64,000 nucleotides of DNA, from assembly GCA_902764825.1 (NCBI GenBank), contig CACWXL010000007.1, positions 18,222 to 82,221 of the forward strand. The letters are read 5' to 3'. Within the stretch, counting starts at the first letter, position 1, and each line of letters begins with the position of its first letter. The stretch is from Oscillospiraceae bacterium (GTDB lineage: Bacteria > Bacillota > Clostridia > Saccharofermentanales > Saccharofermentanaceae). Made by a program: the position numbers and the translations under genes. Of this stretch, positions 15,742-23,782 are shown in pieces. The notes beneath the pieces were generated by a model that had not been told where the DNA came from, made no database searches, and saw nothing but the letters and a program-made list of their open reading frames with translations.

Positions 15742-16305
15742 TTATACTTCAGGGAGTTCTTCTTCAGGATCGATCCTTATTACAGAGGGCTTCGTGCCCT
15801 CTCCTTCATCATAGGTCAATTCTCCGCACACGAGAGCTATGGGACACTTTATCCTGCTCCCGTATTTGCCGTCTCCTGCAAGAGGGTGCTTCCTCGAACT
15901 GAACTGAGTCCTTATCTGGTGAGTGCGTCCCGTATCAAGCGTCACGGTCACGTAGGACAGATCCTTTTCTTCGTTATAAGACAGGACCTTATAGCTTAAT
16001 CTTGCTTCCTTTACGCCCTTACGCATGCGCTTAACGGGGAAAGTCCTGTTGGATCTCGAGTCGTGGAACAGAAGGTCTTCCATAACGCCTTCCTCAGCTT
16101 CCATCCTGCCCTGACATACGAGAAAATAACGCTTGCCGGTTATCCTTATCCTCTTGCCCGAATCTGCTGCTGCGATTATTCCCGGAACGGGAACATCAAG
16201 TCTTGAGAGGCATGACATGCCGGAAGGAGCGATCTTCTCGCTGTCTTCCCCTCTTTTCTTATAAAGGATCTGATATCCTTTTCCCTCTGATAATATTCTG
16301 GTCAT
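15742..16305 (-). CDS. Short RluA-type pseudouridine synthase
   Basis: A 187-residue protein, much shorter than the usual 290-300 of RluA enzymes. It lacks the S4 RNA-binding domain and most of the N-terminal half. The catalytic motif HRLD(x)xTSG reads SRLDVPVPG, keeping the catalytic aspartate at D37. The C-terminal signature GRTHQIR and HPLAGDGKYGS is intact, so activity is plausible. It starts five bases after the upstream GH32-like gene, so it is in the same operon. RNA target unknown. Confidence 0.75.
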   Translation of the reverse strand: MTRILSEGKGYQILYKKRGEDSEKIAPSGMSCLSRLDVPVPGIIAAADSGKRIRITGKRYFLVCQGRMEAEEGVMEDLLFHDSRSNRTFPVKRMRKGVKEARLSYKVLSYNEEKDLSYVTVTLDTGRTHQIRTQFSSRKHPLAGDGKYGSRIKCPIALVCGELTYDEGEGTKPSVIRIDPEEELPEV

Positions 16306-16310
16306 AACGG

Positions 16311-17360
16311 TCAGCAGATGAACATTGATATATTTTCGCGCCCGCCGTCAAGAAATACCTCAACGGTGCCTACGTCTTCTATAACGCTTATTTCGGGGCA
16401 TTCCCTGTAAGCCTTGTCAAACATCGTTCGTCCTTCAAAAGATATCCTCAGTCTTCCCGAAGCGTAGCTTACAAACCTGCTCTCCTTTATCTGCCTGTCC
16501 TTGAGTTCTGCTATGGGACTAAGGCACAGTTCGCCCTTCCTTGACAAGAACATCTCGCGCGGAAGGCTTATGGCAGATGAGTTCATCTTCATTGAGAACA
16601 TCCATGCCATGATTATCTTCCTGCCCTCATTATCTTCGCATGTCACGGGATTAAGGAAATCCGATCCTGTATCTACCGGTCTGAAAGGCTCTTTCGCGTC
16701 ATCGAAAACAAATGCCTCGCCGTCATAATCGCCGGTGGCAAACAATACCTTTGTGGGAAGATGCTTTTCGCTCTGGATTACAAAGACCCATTTGCCGTCA
16801 ACTTCGATCAGCTGCGGAACTTCTATGACGCTGCCGTACCGTCCGTCAGTTAAGAGTTCACCCATAAACCGCCAACTGGTAAGATCTTTTGACTCATACT
16901 GAAGGACCCCGGCAATACCGTCTTTTCCGGCTCCCACGAGCATCCTGAAGCCGCTGCCGAAGCGGAACACAAAAGGTTCCCTGAATTTGCCGCCGTCTTC
17001 GAAAGGCGTTATTAAAATGGGATTGCCGGAACACTTGGTAAAGCAGATACCGTCCTCGGAATATGCGGCACAGATTACTTCGCTGCCGTCTGATAATGCA
17101 GCGTTATAAAACAGCCAGAGCTTTCCGTCATGGACGATGGCAGAGCCTGAATTGCAGCTTGCTTCGTCTTCGGGACTTATCGCAACCGGCAGTTCCACCC
17201 ACGTGACCAGATCTTCGGAAACCGCGTGTCCCCAGTGCATGAGGCCGTATCTCGGCAGATACGGATTTAACTGGAAGAACAGGTGGTATTTATCTTTGAA
17301 ATAAACAAGACCGCAGGGGTTACCCAGCCAACCTTCTTTTCTTGAATAATGGTATTTCAC
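16311..17360 (-). CDS. GH32-like protein with altered active site
   Basis: A 349-residue five-bladed beta-propeller protein related to invertases and fructanases (GH32). The family's nucleophile motif WMNDPNG is here WLGNPCG (residues 11-17), so the catalytic aspartate is replaced by Asn14. The transition-state motif RDP is REP (127-129). The acid/base glutamate motif EC is EV (E180). The C-terminal beta-sandwich is largely missing. Activity as a fructosidase is therefore doubtful. The start is a GTG with GAGG upstream. It follows serA by 45 bases, an unexpected neighbour for a sugar hydrolase. Confidence 0.8.
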   Translation of the reverse strand: MKYHYSRKEGWLGNPCGLVYFKDKYHLFFQLNPYLPRYGLMHWGHAVSEDLVTWVELPVAISPEDEASCNSGSAIVHDGKLWLFYNAALSDGSEVICAAYSEDGICFTKCSGNPILITPFEDGGKFREPFVFRFGSGFRMLVGAGKDGIAGVLQYESKDLTSWRFMGELLTDGRYGSVIEVPQLIEVDGKWVFVIQSEKHLPTKVLFATGDYDGEAFVFDDAKEPFRPVDTGSDFLNPVTCEDNEGRKIIMAWMFSMKMNSSAISLPREMFLSRKGELCLSPIAELKDRQIKESRFVSYASGRLRISFEGRTMFDKAYRECPEISVIEDVGTVEVFLDGGRENISMFIC

Positions 17361-17405
17361 GGGTCTAACCTCTGCGGCCTTAAATCCTGATTTATTGTTC
17401 CGTTA

Positions 17406-19028
17406 TCAGCCGAGCTCCAAGAGCGATACCTTGAGAACGCCTTCAGCCTTTGAAAGCTCGTCGATGATCTCCTGGGATACAGGCTGGTCAATAGCAACGA
17501 AGGCCTGTGCGTGCGGATTGTCGGAACCGTCCTGGTTCTTTCTTCCCCAATGCATGGAAGCGATGTTGATATTGTGGCTTCCGAGGATCGTAGCGATCCT
17601 TCCGATAACGCCCGGAACGTCGTTGTTCTTGAGAGCGAGAACCGTGTTGGAAAGAGGGCAGTTCATCTCGTAACCGAAGAAAGAAACGATAACCTCTGTG
17701 TCAGGTCCGAATACCGTACCGTTGATCTTAAGCTCTCTGCCGTCCTCTGTGCAGAACTTAACGTTGATGAGGTTGTTGTACTTCTGGATGGATTCTGTCT
17801 TTGTTTCAACAACTTCAATGCCCGTTTCAGCCATGCACTCCTGAGCATTAACGTAAGATACGTGGTCATTGCCCATACCCTTCAAAAGACCCATCATGAG
17901 TGAGAGTGTAATGATGCCTGTGCCTGTGCTTTCAGCAAGCTCGCCTCTGTATCTTACTTCTACCTTTGAGATAGGTGTAGCTTCAGCCTGGAAATACATG
18001 CGGCCGATCTTCTCAGCGAGTGAGCAGTAAGGCTTGATGTCTTCGATACTGCCGGAGAACTGGGGCATGTTGATAGCTGCAACGAGTTCGCCCTTAAGAG
18101 CGCCGTCGATGAGCTCAACTATACCCTGACCTACCTTAGCTGTAGCCTCAACCGTGGAAGCTCCGAGGTGAGGTGTGATGTAGCAATGGGGAGCGTGGAG
18201 AAGAACGTTATCGTACTCCTGCTCACCGGGTGCCTTGTTGTAGGAAGGCTCCTTGTCGAAAACGTCGATGGCAGCTGCAGCAACCTGACCGTCAGCCAGA
18301 GCATCAGCGAGATCCTGCTCGTTTACGAGACCGCCTCTTGCAGCGTTAACGATCCTGACGCCTCTCTTGCACTTATAGAGCTGCTCCTTGGAAAGGATTC
18401 CGTATGTTTCCTTGGTCTTAGGTGTATGCAGTGTGATGAGGTCGCACTGGGGAAGGAGCTCGTCAAGAGTCTTGCATCTTGTAACTCCGAGCTTATCGAA
18501 CTTCTCCTGGGGTACATAAGGATCGTAAGCTACTACGTTCATGCCTACGCCCTTGAGCTTTCTGGATACGATGGAACCGATACGGCCTAAGCCGATAACG
18601 CCGGCAGTCTTGCCTTCGAGCTCGATTCCTACCCAGTTGCCGCGTCTGAAGTCACCGTTGTGTACGCCTTCATTAGCTGTGCAGAGGTTACGGAAGATGG
18701 AGAATGCGTGGCCTACTGCGAGCTCACCTGCTGCCATGTTGTTGGCTGTAGGTGTGTTAAGAGCGATAACGCCGTGCTCTGTACAAGCCTTAACGTCGAT
18801 GTTGTCGATACCTGTTCCGGCTCTTCCTACTGCCTTAAGGCAATCAGCGTTATTCAAAAGTGTCTCATTGATCTTTGTAGCTGATCTTACGATGATCGCA
18901 TCAAAGCCCTTGATGTGCTGTTCGATCTCTTCCTGGGAATGACCGAGGTATTCTTCAACCTCATAGCCTCTGTCTCTTAAGTACTGAACGCTCTCTTCGG
19001 CAATGCTCTCTGTGATAAGGATCTTCAT
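17406..19028 (-). CDS. serA: D-3-phosphoglycerate dehydrogenase
   Basis: A 540-residue long-form SerA that oxidises 3-phosphoglycerate, the first step of serine synthesis. The NAD-binding motif GLGRIGSIVSRKL, the catalytic arginine in RGGLVNEQDL and the histidine in HLGASTVEA are visible. An intervening domain and a C-terminal ACT domain (NNDVPGVIGRIATILGSHN) follow; the ACT domain suggests feedback control by serine. A longer frame starts at 19070, but the ATG at 19028 has a strong G-rich ribosome site and the normal MKILITE start. It lies 38 bases after the class V aminotransferase gene. Confidence 0.95.
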   Translation of the reverse strand: MKILITESIAEESVQYLRDRGYEVEEYLGHSQEEIEQHIKGFDAIIVRSATKINETLLNNADCLKAVGRAGTGIDNIDVKACTEHGVIALNTPTANNMAAGELAVGHAFSIFRNLCTANEGVHNGDFRRGNWVGIELEGKTAGVIGLGRIGSIVSRKLKGVGMNVVAYDPYVPQEKFDKLGVTRCKTLDELLPQCDLITLHTPKTKETYGILSKEQLYKCKRGVRIVNAARGGLVNEQDLADALADGQVAAAAIDVFDKEPSYNKAPGEQEYDNVLLHAPHCYITPHLGASTVEATAKVGQGIVELIDGALKGELVAAINMPQFSGSIEDIKPYCSLAEKIGRMYFQAEATPISKVEVRYRGELAESTGTGIITLSLMMGLLKGMGNDHVSYVNAQECMAETGIEVVETKTESIQKYNNLINVKFCTEDGRELKINGTVFGPDTEVIVSFFGYEMNCPLSNTVLALKNNDVPGVIGRIATILGSHNINIASMHWGRKNQDGSDNPHAQAFVAIDQPVSQEIIDELSKAEGVLKVSLLELG

Positions 19029-19066
19029 TTTCGGTTCCCCCCGTTTATATTTTGCGTAATTTATTC

Positions 19067-20152
19067 TCAAGCTTTAGCCTTAAGCTCATCGATCGTGGCC
19101 TTAAGGTCACTGAGGTAAGTCTTAAGTTCTTCTTCTGTAAGATCACCCATGTGAGCGATCCTGAAGGTCTTGTCCTTCAAAGGACCGTAACCGTTGCTCA
19201 TGAGGTAACCCTTCTCTCCCATAGCCTTGATAAGGTCTGAAGTAGGGATTCCCGTTGTATTTGTTACACAGGTAACAGTAACGGAAAGATTCTCCGGATT
19301 GGAGTAGAGAGCGCAGTTCTCTCTTGCCCAGTCCTGAGCGATCTTGGCAAGTCTTACGTGCTTCTGATATCTGTTCTCAACGCCCTCTGCAAGGATCTTG
19401 TCGAGCTGGTAATCAAGAGCGAACATGTGTGACTCTGAAGGTGTTGAAGGATACTGATAGGGCTTCTCCTTAACGAACTTAACGAGCTCGAGATAGTCGA
19501 AGTAAAGACCTCTGTTCTCTACTGTCTCAGCCTTCTTGATCGCCTTGTCTGATACGGAAGCGATAGCCATTCCCGGAGGAAGTCCTAAACACTTCTGTGT
19601 TGATGTGATGCAGACGTCGATGCCGAGCTCGTCTACAGGGATATAGTCGCCTGCCATTGATGAGACTGCGTCAACGCATACGATGACATCAGGATATTTC
19701 TTATAGACTTCAGCGAGCTTATCCATGGGATTGTGGATGCCTGTTGATGTCTCGTTCTGTGTGATGGTGATAAGGTCATACTTACCTGTTGAGAGAGCCT
19801 CTTCGATCATCTCAGGTGTTGTAGGCTGACCAAGCTCAGACTCGAAAAGATCTGCTGCGATGCCGTTGGATGTGCACATCTTGTGCCATCTCTTGCCGAA
19901 TGCACCGATCGAGAAAACTGCTGCTCTTGTCTTTGTGAAGCTTCTTACGGCACCTTCCATAAGACCACTGCCTGATGACGTTGATAAAACGATTGTGTTA
20001 TTGGTCATCATTACCTTCTGGAGCTTCTCGGAGATAGACTGCTGAAGAGCGGACATTTCCTTTGTTCTGTGTCCGATCATGGGAGTAGCCATCTTCTCCA
20101 GTACATCCTGTGAAACCTCGATAGGTCCAGGTATGAACAGTTTCTTATGCAT
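19067..20152 (-). CDS. Class V aminotransferase, probable phosphoserine transaminase
   Basis: A 361-residue PLP enzyme. The start IPGPIEVSQDVLEKMATPMIGHR is typical of the alanine-glyoxylate/serine-pyruvate group of class V, the cofactor aspartate lies in CVDAVSSMAGD, and the PLP lysine is in STQKCLGLPPG near residue 190. Canonical SerC sequences look different, but several anaerobes use a protein of this type for phosphoserine. Its place directly upstream of serA supports that role as an inference; alanine-glyoxylate transamination is the alternative. Confidence 0.85.
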   Translation of the reverse strand: MHKKLFIPGPIEVSQDVLEKMATPMIGHRTKEMSALQQSISEKLQKVMMTNNTIVLSTSSGSGLMEGAVRSFTKTRAAVFSIGAFGKRWHKMCTSNGIAADLFESELGQPTTPEMIEEALSTGKYDLITITQNETSTGIHNPMDKLAEVYKKYPDVIVCVDAVSSMAGDYIPVDELGIDVCITSTQKCLGLPPGMAIASVSDKAIKKAETVENRGLYFDYLELVKFVKEKPYQYPSTPSESHMFALDYQLDKILAEGVENRYQKHVRLAKIAQDWARENCALYSNPENLSVTVTCVTNTTGIPTSDLIKAMGEKGYLMSNGYGPLKDKTFRIAHMGDLTEEELKTYLSDLKATIDELKAKA

Positions 20153-20247
20153 GTTATAAACCCTCTTTTCGCGCGATATTATTAGAGCAATAGCATTATA
20201 TACTTGAATCTTACTTTTTTGTTACAAAATGAGTTGACTAAATAGCC

Positions 20248-20286
20248 AAAAAACAAGCCGCCTGCCGTGAAATACACAGCAGGCGG
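20248..20286 (-). terminator. Terminator of the PP2C-like gene
   Basis: On the minus strand CCGCCTGCTGTG and CACGGCAGGCGG pair over 12 bp with one wobble and a 5-base loop, followed by CTTGTTTTTT. It lies about 40 bases beyond the stop codon at 20325. Confidence 0.85.
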
Positions 20287-20324
20287 TCTGATTGTTTTAT
20301 GTAATGATTTTCGCTTGTATGCGA

Positions 20325-23300
20325 TCAGGTGAGATGGATTGAGCTGTTGACCTCTGCCTGGGTGGTCGTTGTAGCAGATGATTCACCGCCTGATGTCGTA
20401 CCGCCGGCATTCCACGTGGTCGGGATCTCGCCTGTGATTACTCCGAGAGGAGGCAGGAGGAGCTTGTCGCCCGGGTTAGGACCGGAATAGGATGCCGGAT
20501 CGAGCTTGTTGTATATGATGATGGTCTTGATCCTCTGATCGTTGTTGTCCTTGATATCGATATTGTAAATATAGTGGAATACGTCCCACCATGTTCTGTA
20601 TCCGATATGATCCGAGAACCAGAAGTATCCGATAGGTGCGGAAGGATCCGGGAGCGTTGCCTGAGTAGTTGTTGTCGTAGGAGGCAGTGTGCTCTCTGTC
20701 GTTGTTGATTCAACGGTCGATTCAACAGGCTTCTTGTTCTTGCTGCAGCCCTTTGCGATAAGCGAGATTACAACGATGATGCAGATCAGGAGGATCGCAA
20801 GGAAAGCAATAAACATATAACCGTTGCGGTTGAGCTTCATCTTCTTTCCGCCGCCGTTGCCGCCATTGCCGCTCTTGCCGGCAGAAGGAGCCGGACGGGG
20901 TGCAGTATTCTGAGGCTTGCTGTTGTTGTTCGGGCCTGCGCCGGAAGGTCTGTAGGAGGTCTGTCCGGGATTTGTATACTGAGCCTGCTGAACAGGATCA
21001 GGCATTGCAGGCTGCTGAGGCTCAGCAGGTGCACTGCTGTAACCGTATGTCTGCTCGCCGCCGTAGATCTGGCCGCTGTCATCAACACCCAGGATATTGT
21101 TGAACCACTCTTCGTCTAATGAAGAAGATGATGATGCAGATGCCTGAGGCTGAGAATAATCTTCGCCGAATCCCTGCTGAGTCTGGGCTGAATAGTCATT
21201 GTATCCGCCCTGAGGTACATTCTGCTGATAGTACTGACCGGCATTGGGATCCTGATATCCTTCCTGAGGATATTCGCCAAAGCTGCTCTGCGGAGCCTGG
21301 TCATAACCCGGAACGTATCCGTTGCCAGCATTTCCGTATTCAGGATATCCGTTGTTATCCATGGGTACACCTCCCTGCATGTCTACAGTCTGATTACCGT
21401 ATCCGTAAGTTCCATAGCTGCTCTGATCAGCCGTTGAGAAAGCTTCTGCGCCGTATGGCTGATAAGGCGGAACTTCGGAAGGCGCTTCAGTGCCTGCATA
21501 ATCCCCATATACAGAAGCGTTATTGAAAGGTTCTGAGATATTCTGTTCTGATCCGACAGCATTTACCGGATTGTTGTAATTATCGGAATCGTAAAGCGGC
21601 ATCTGAGGAATGTCGTCTGCCTTTGCCTTGGGAGCTTCTTCCATTCCCGTAGCGTAAGCGGGATCACCGAACGGAAGGATGATGTCATCCTGAGAAGGAG
21701 CAACAACAGTTGCCTGAGGAACTACCTCTTCAATTATGGGAGCTGCTGCTTCAGGTGCAGCAGGAGCTGCCTCGGGAGCCTTGACCTCCGGCTTCTCGAC
21801 CTCAGGGAAATCAACATCAAGCTTGTCCTCTTCCTTGAGTTCAGGCTTGTCTTCGTTGATCTCATATTCAGGAACAGGTATCGAAGATACTTCCTCGGAA
21901 GGAACAGGCTCAGCCTTGGGAGCCACATCCTCACCGAATACGAGAGGTGCTGTATTCTTGAGTTCCTGTGCACTGTTCTTGCCATAAGGATCGAATGTAT
22001 CTTCAATGCCGGTCGAAGCATCGGAAGAACCTGCGTCCACCTTGACCTCACCGGGTGCGAAAACGATCTCTTCAGGCTTATTTACTACTGCCGGTGCCGG
22101 CGGAACAACTACGGGAGCTTCGGGAATGACCGGAGCTGCAGGTGCTGCCGGAGCAACGGGAATAACGGGTGCTGCAGGAGCTGCAGGTACGACCGGCTCT
22201 TCCTTAAGGTCAGTGAACAAAGTCTCCTTTGCTGCAGACTTGTTAGAGTCATTGATGGCCTGTGCAAGGATTCCGGAACTGCCTGCGCCGAAAAGAAGCG
22301 AGTTGATGTCAGATACCGGCTTCGTCGGTGAATCATCTGAATTATCAGGTGTGAACTCAGTCTTGGAAACGGTTTCCATAGCGGGAGCCTTTTCAGGTTC
22401 TGCTGACTTGGGCTCTGAAGATACGGCAGCTTCGTCGATATTGAAAACAAACGGTGAATCGGCGATTACTGCTTCCTCAGCCTTTGCTGCTGCAGCCGAA
22501 TCACTCTGTGCAGCTTCCTTCATCTCGCCGAAGATCTTCTTCATTGCATCTTCTGCAGAGAGCTCTTCAACAGGTTCCTTCTTGTCAGGGAACTCGGGAG
22601 CTGCTTCAGGGATCTTCTGAGCCTGAGTCTGGATCTTATCACCGAATGAGATGCTGCCGTCAGATGGGGCAGCCTCTGTATCTGGAACAACAACGGGAGC
22701 GTCAGGTGTGAGGCTTACAAAACCTGCATCTGCAATAGCCTTTGCTGCTGCGCCGACCATGCCGCCTTCAACCGTAGACTCCAGGAGCTCATGACTCTCG
22801 CTGTCGTAATCGTCCTTCTTCTTCTTTCTGCCGAAAAGGCCTCTCTTCTCTTCCTTCGTAACGCTCTCAACGAATGAGATCGAGATCTGCATAGGTGTGT
22901 TGGGCATTCTTGCGGAAGCCTGTGTAAGGATAAGGCCTGCAGCATCGCACTGGTCTTCTGCATCTGTCAGGATCCTTAAGATCTCCCTCTGGCCCAATGC
23001 ATCGTAGATCGCCTTGTTGCAAAGGATAATGCAGTCATCGGGTGTGAGTGTGAAGAAGTTTGACCAGAGAGCATTAGCTGTCTTGGATGAGCAATAGTAC
23101 TGGAAGTCGCCTACTCTGTTGCCGTAAGCATCGATGGGCTCCATCGGGATGCCTGCGTCAGTAAGAGGGAACATTGTGTCGTCTCTGTAAAGGAAAGCAA
23201 GACCGCCGCCGATAGTAACTGCGAACGCCTCGGAATCCCTGACGATCACGCCGGAGAAATAAGGGTCTCTTACCTCGTTGTCTATGAGCTTTGTTGTTCC

Positions 23301-23615
23301 TGCAACTTCAACTGCGGTCGAAAGGAACTTCTCGATCATGGCATCGATCTCTTTGTGACCATTCTTGACTTCGTTGCAAAGGCCGCGGAGCTGAGGCTCA
23401 AACGGCGGAATGGTTCCGGGCTCAAAGCCTTCTATCGTGGGATGTGTGAAAAGCGAGAAGAAGAAGCCTCTCTCATCTTTGTCGATCGTAATATCAGCCT
23501 GTCTGGTTTCTCTCTTTCCGCAGAGTCTGCCGTCAAGATAGAATGCATCAGTAAGCGAGCTGGAAGGAAAATAACGCGCTGTAAGCGTGCTTGCAAGCCT
23601 TGTTAAGGTAGCCAT
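20325..23615 (-). CDS. Membrane-anchored degenerate PP2C protein with LysM-like tail
   Basis: A 1096-residue protein. Residues 1-265 have the fold pattern of PP2C phosphatases, but the metal-binding motifs are lost: GDSRAYL is GGGLAFL, the late (C/S)SDG is CNKA, and the DN near the end is NTP. Residues 270-925 form a low-complexity Pro/Ala/Glu then Gln/Tyr/Gly-rich linker. One membrane helix (about 933-955) follows a basic patch, which places the N-terminus in the cytoplasm. Outside are a Thr-rich stretch and a LysM-like domain (about 995-1058, ending NPGDKLLLPP). It may sense or bind the cell wall. Monocistronic, with promoter at 23646-23654. Confidence 0.75.
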   Translation of the reverse strand: MATLTRLASTLTARYFPSSSLTDAFYLDGRLCGKRETRQADITIDKDERGFFFSLFTHPTIEGFEPGTIPPFEPQLRGLCNEVKNGHKEIDAMIEKFLSTAVEVAGTTKLIDNEVRDPYFSGVIVRDSEAFAVTIGGGLAFLYRDDTMFPLTDAGIPMEPIDAYGNRVGDFQYYCSSKTANALWSNFFTLTPDDCIILCNKAIYDALGQREILRILTDAEDQCDAAGLILTQASARMPNTPMQISISFVESVTKEEKRGLFGRKKKKDDYDSESHELLESTVEGGMVGAAAKAIADAGFVSLTPDAPVVVPDTEAAPSDGSISFGDKIQTQAQKIPEAAPEFPDKKEPVEELSAEDAMKKIFGEMKEAAQSDSAAAAKAEEAVIADSPFVFNIDEAAVSSEPKSAEPEKAPAMETVSKTEFTPDNSDDSPTKPVSDINSLLFGAGSSGILAQAINDSNKSAAKETLFTDLKEEPVVPAAPAAPVIPVAPAAPAAPVIPEAPVVVPPAPAVVNKPEEIVFAPGEVKVDAGSSDASTGIEDTFDPYGKNSAQELKNTAPLVFGEDVAPKAEPVPSEEVSSIPVPEYEINEDKPELKEEDKLDVDFPEVEKPEVKAPEAAPAAPEAAAPIIEEVVPQATVVAPSQDDIILPFGDPAYATGMEEAPKAKADDIPQMPLYDSDNYNNPVNAVGSEQNISEPFNNASVYGDYAGTEAPSEVPPYQPYGAEAFSTADQSSYGTYGYGNQTVDMQGGVPMDNNGYPEYGNAGNGYVPGYDQAPQSSFGEYPQEGYQDPNAGQYYQQNVPQGGYNDYSAQTQQGFGEDYSQPQASASSSSSLDEEWFNNILGVDDSGQIYGGEQTYGYSSAPAEPQQPAMPDPVQQAQYTNPGQTSYRPSGAGPNNNSKPQNTAPRPAPSAGKSGNGGNGGGKKMKLNRNGYMFIAFLAILLICIIVVISLIAKGCSKNKKPVESTVESTTTESTLPPTTTTTQATLPDPSAPIGYFWFSDHIGYRTWWDVFHYIYNIDIKDNNDQRIKTIIIYNKLDPASYSGPNPGDKLLLPPLGVITGEIPTTWNAGGTTSGGESSATTTTQAEVNSSIHLT

Positions 23616-23645
23616 GAGCCGTCCTCCGTATAAATATTCAGGTTA

Positions 23646-23654
23646 ATTATAACA
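23646..23654 (-). promoter_or_regulatory. Extended -10 promoter of the PP2C-like gene
   Basis: On the minus strand this reads TGT-TATAAT. A TTGAGA lies 15 bases upstream, a short spacing that an extended -10 would tolerate. GGAGG follows and precedes the ATG. Confidence 0.5.
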
Positions 23655-23720
23655 CAACGATTATTTTCTCAAGCATATTATATAAAATTTAATTAAATGG
23701 TAATTTTCTCGCAAACCCCG

Positions 23721-23759
23721 TAAAATAAAGCCCCGCGGGCTTTTCTACCCACGGGGCTT
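23721..23759 (-). terminator. Terminator of the DUF885 gene
   Basis: On the minus strand AAGCCCCGTGGG and CCCGCGGGGCTT form a 12-bp stem with one wobble and an 8-base loop, followed by TATTTTA. It lies 24 bases beyond the stop codon. Confidence 0.8.
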
Positions 23760-23782
23760 CTGGTGTAATTCTGTGGCAATGA

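Noticed and set aside
22006..22620. 204-codon frame rich in Gly, Ala, Thr and Ser opposite the PP2C-like linker
   Set aside because: It mirrors the low-complexity linker codons of the minus-strand gene; the repetitive composition explains the open frame.
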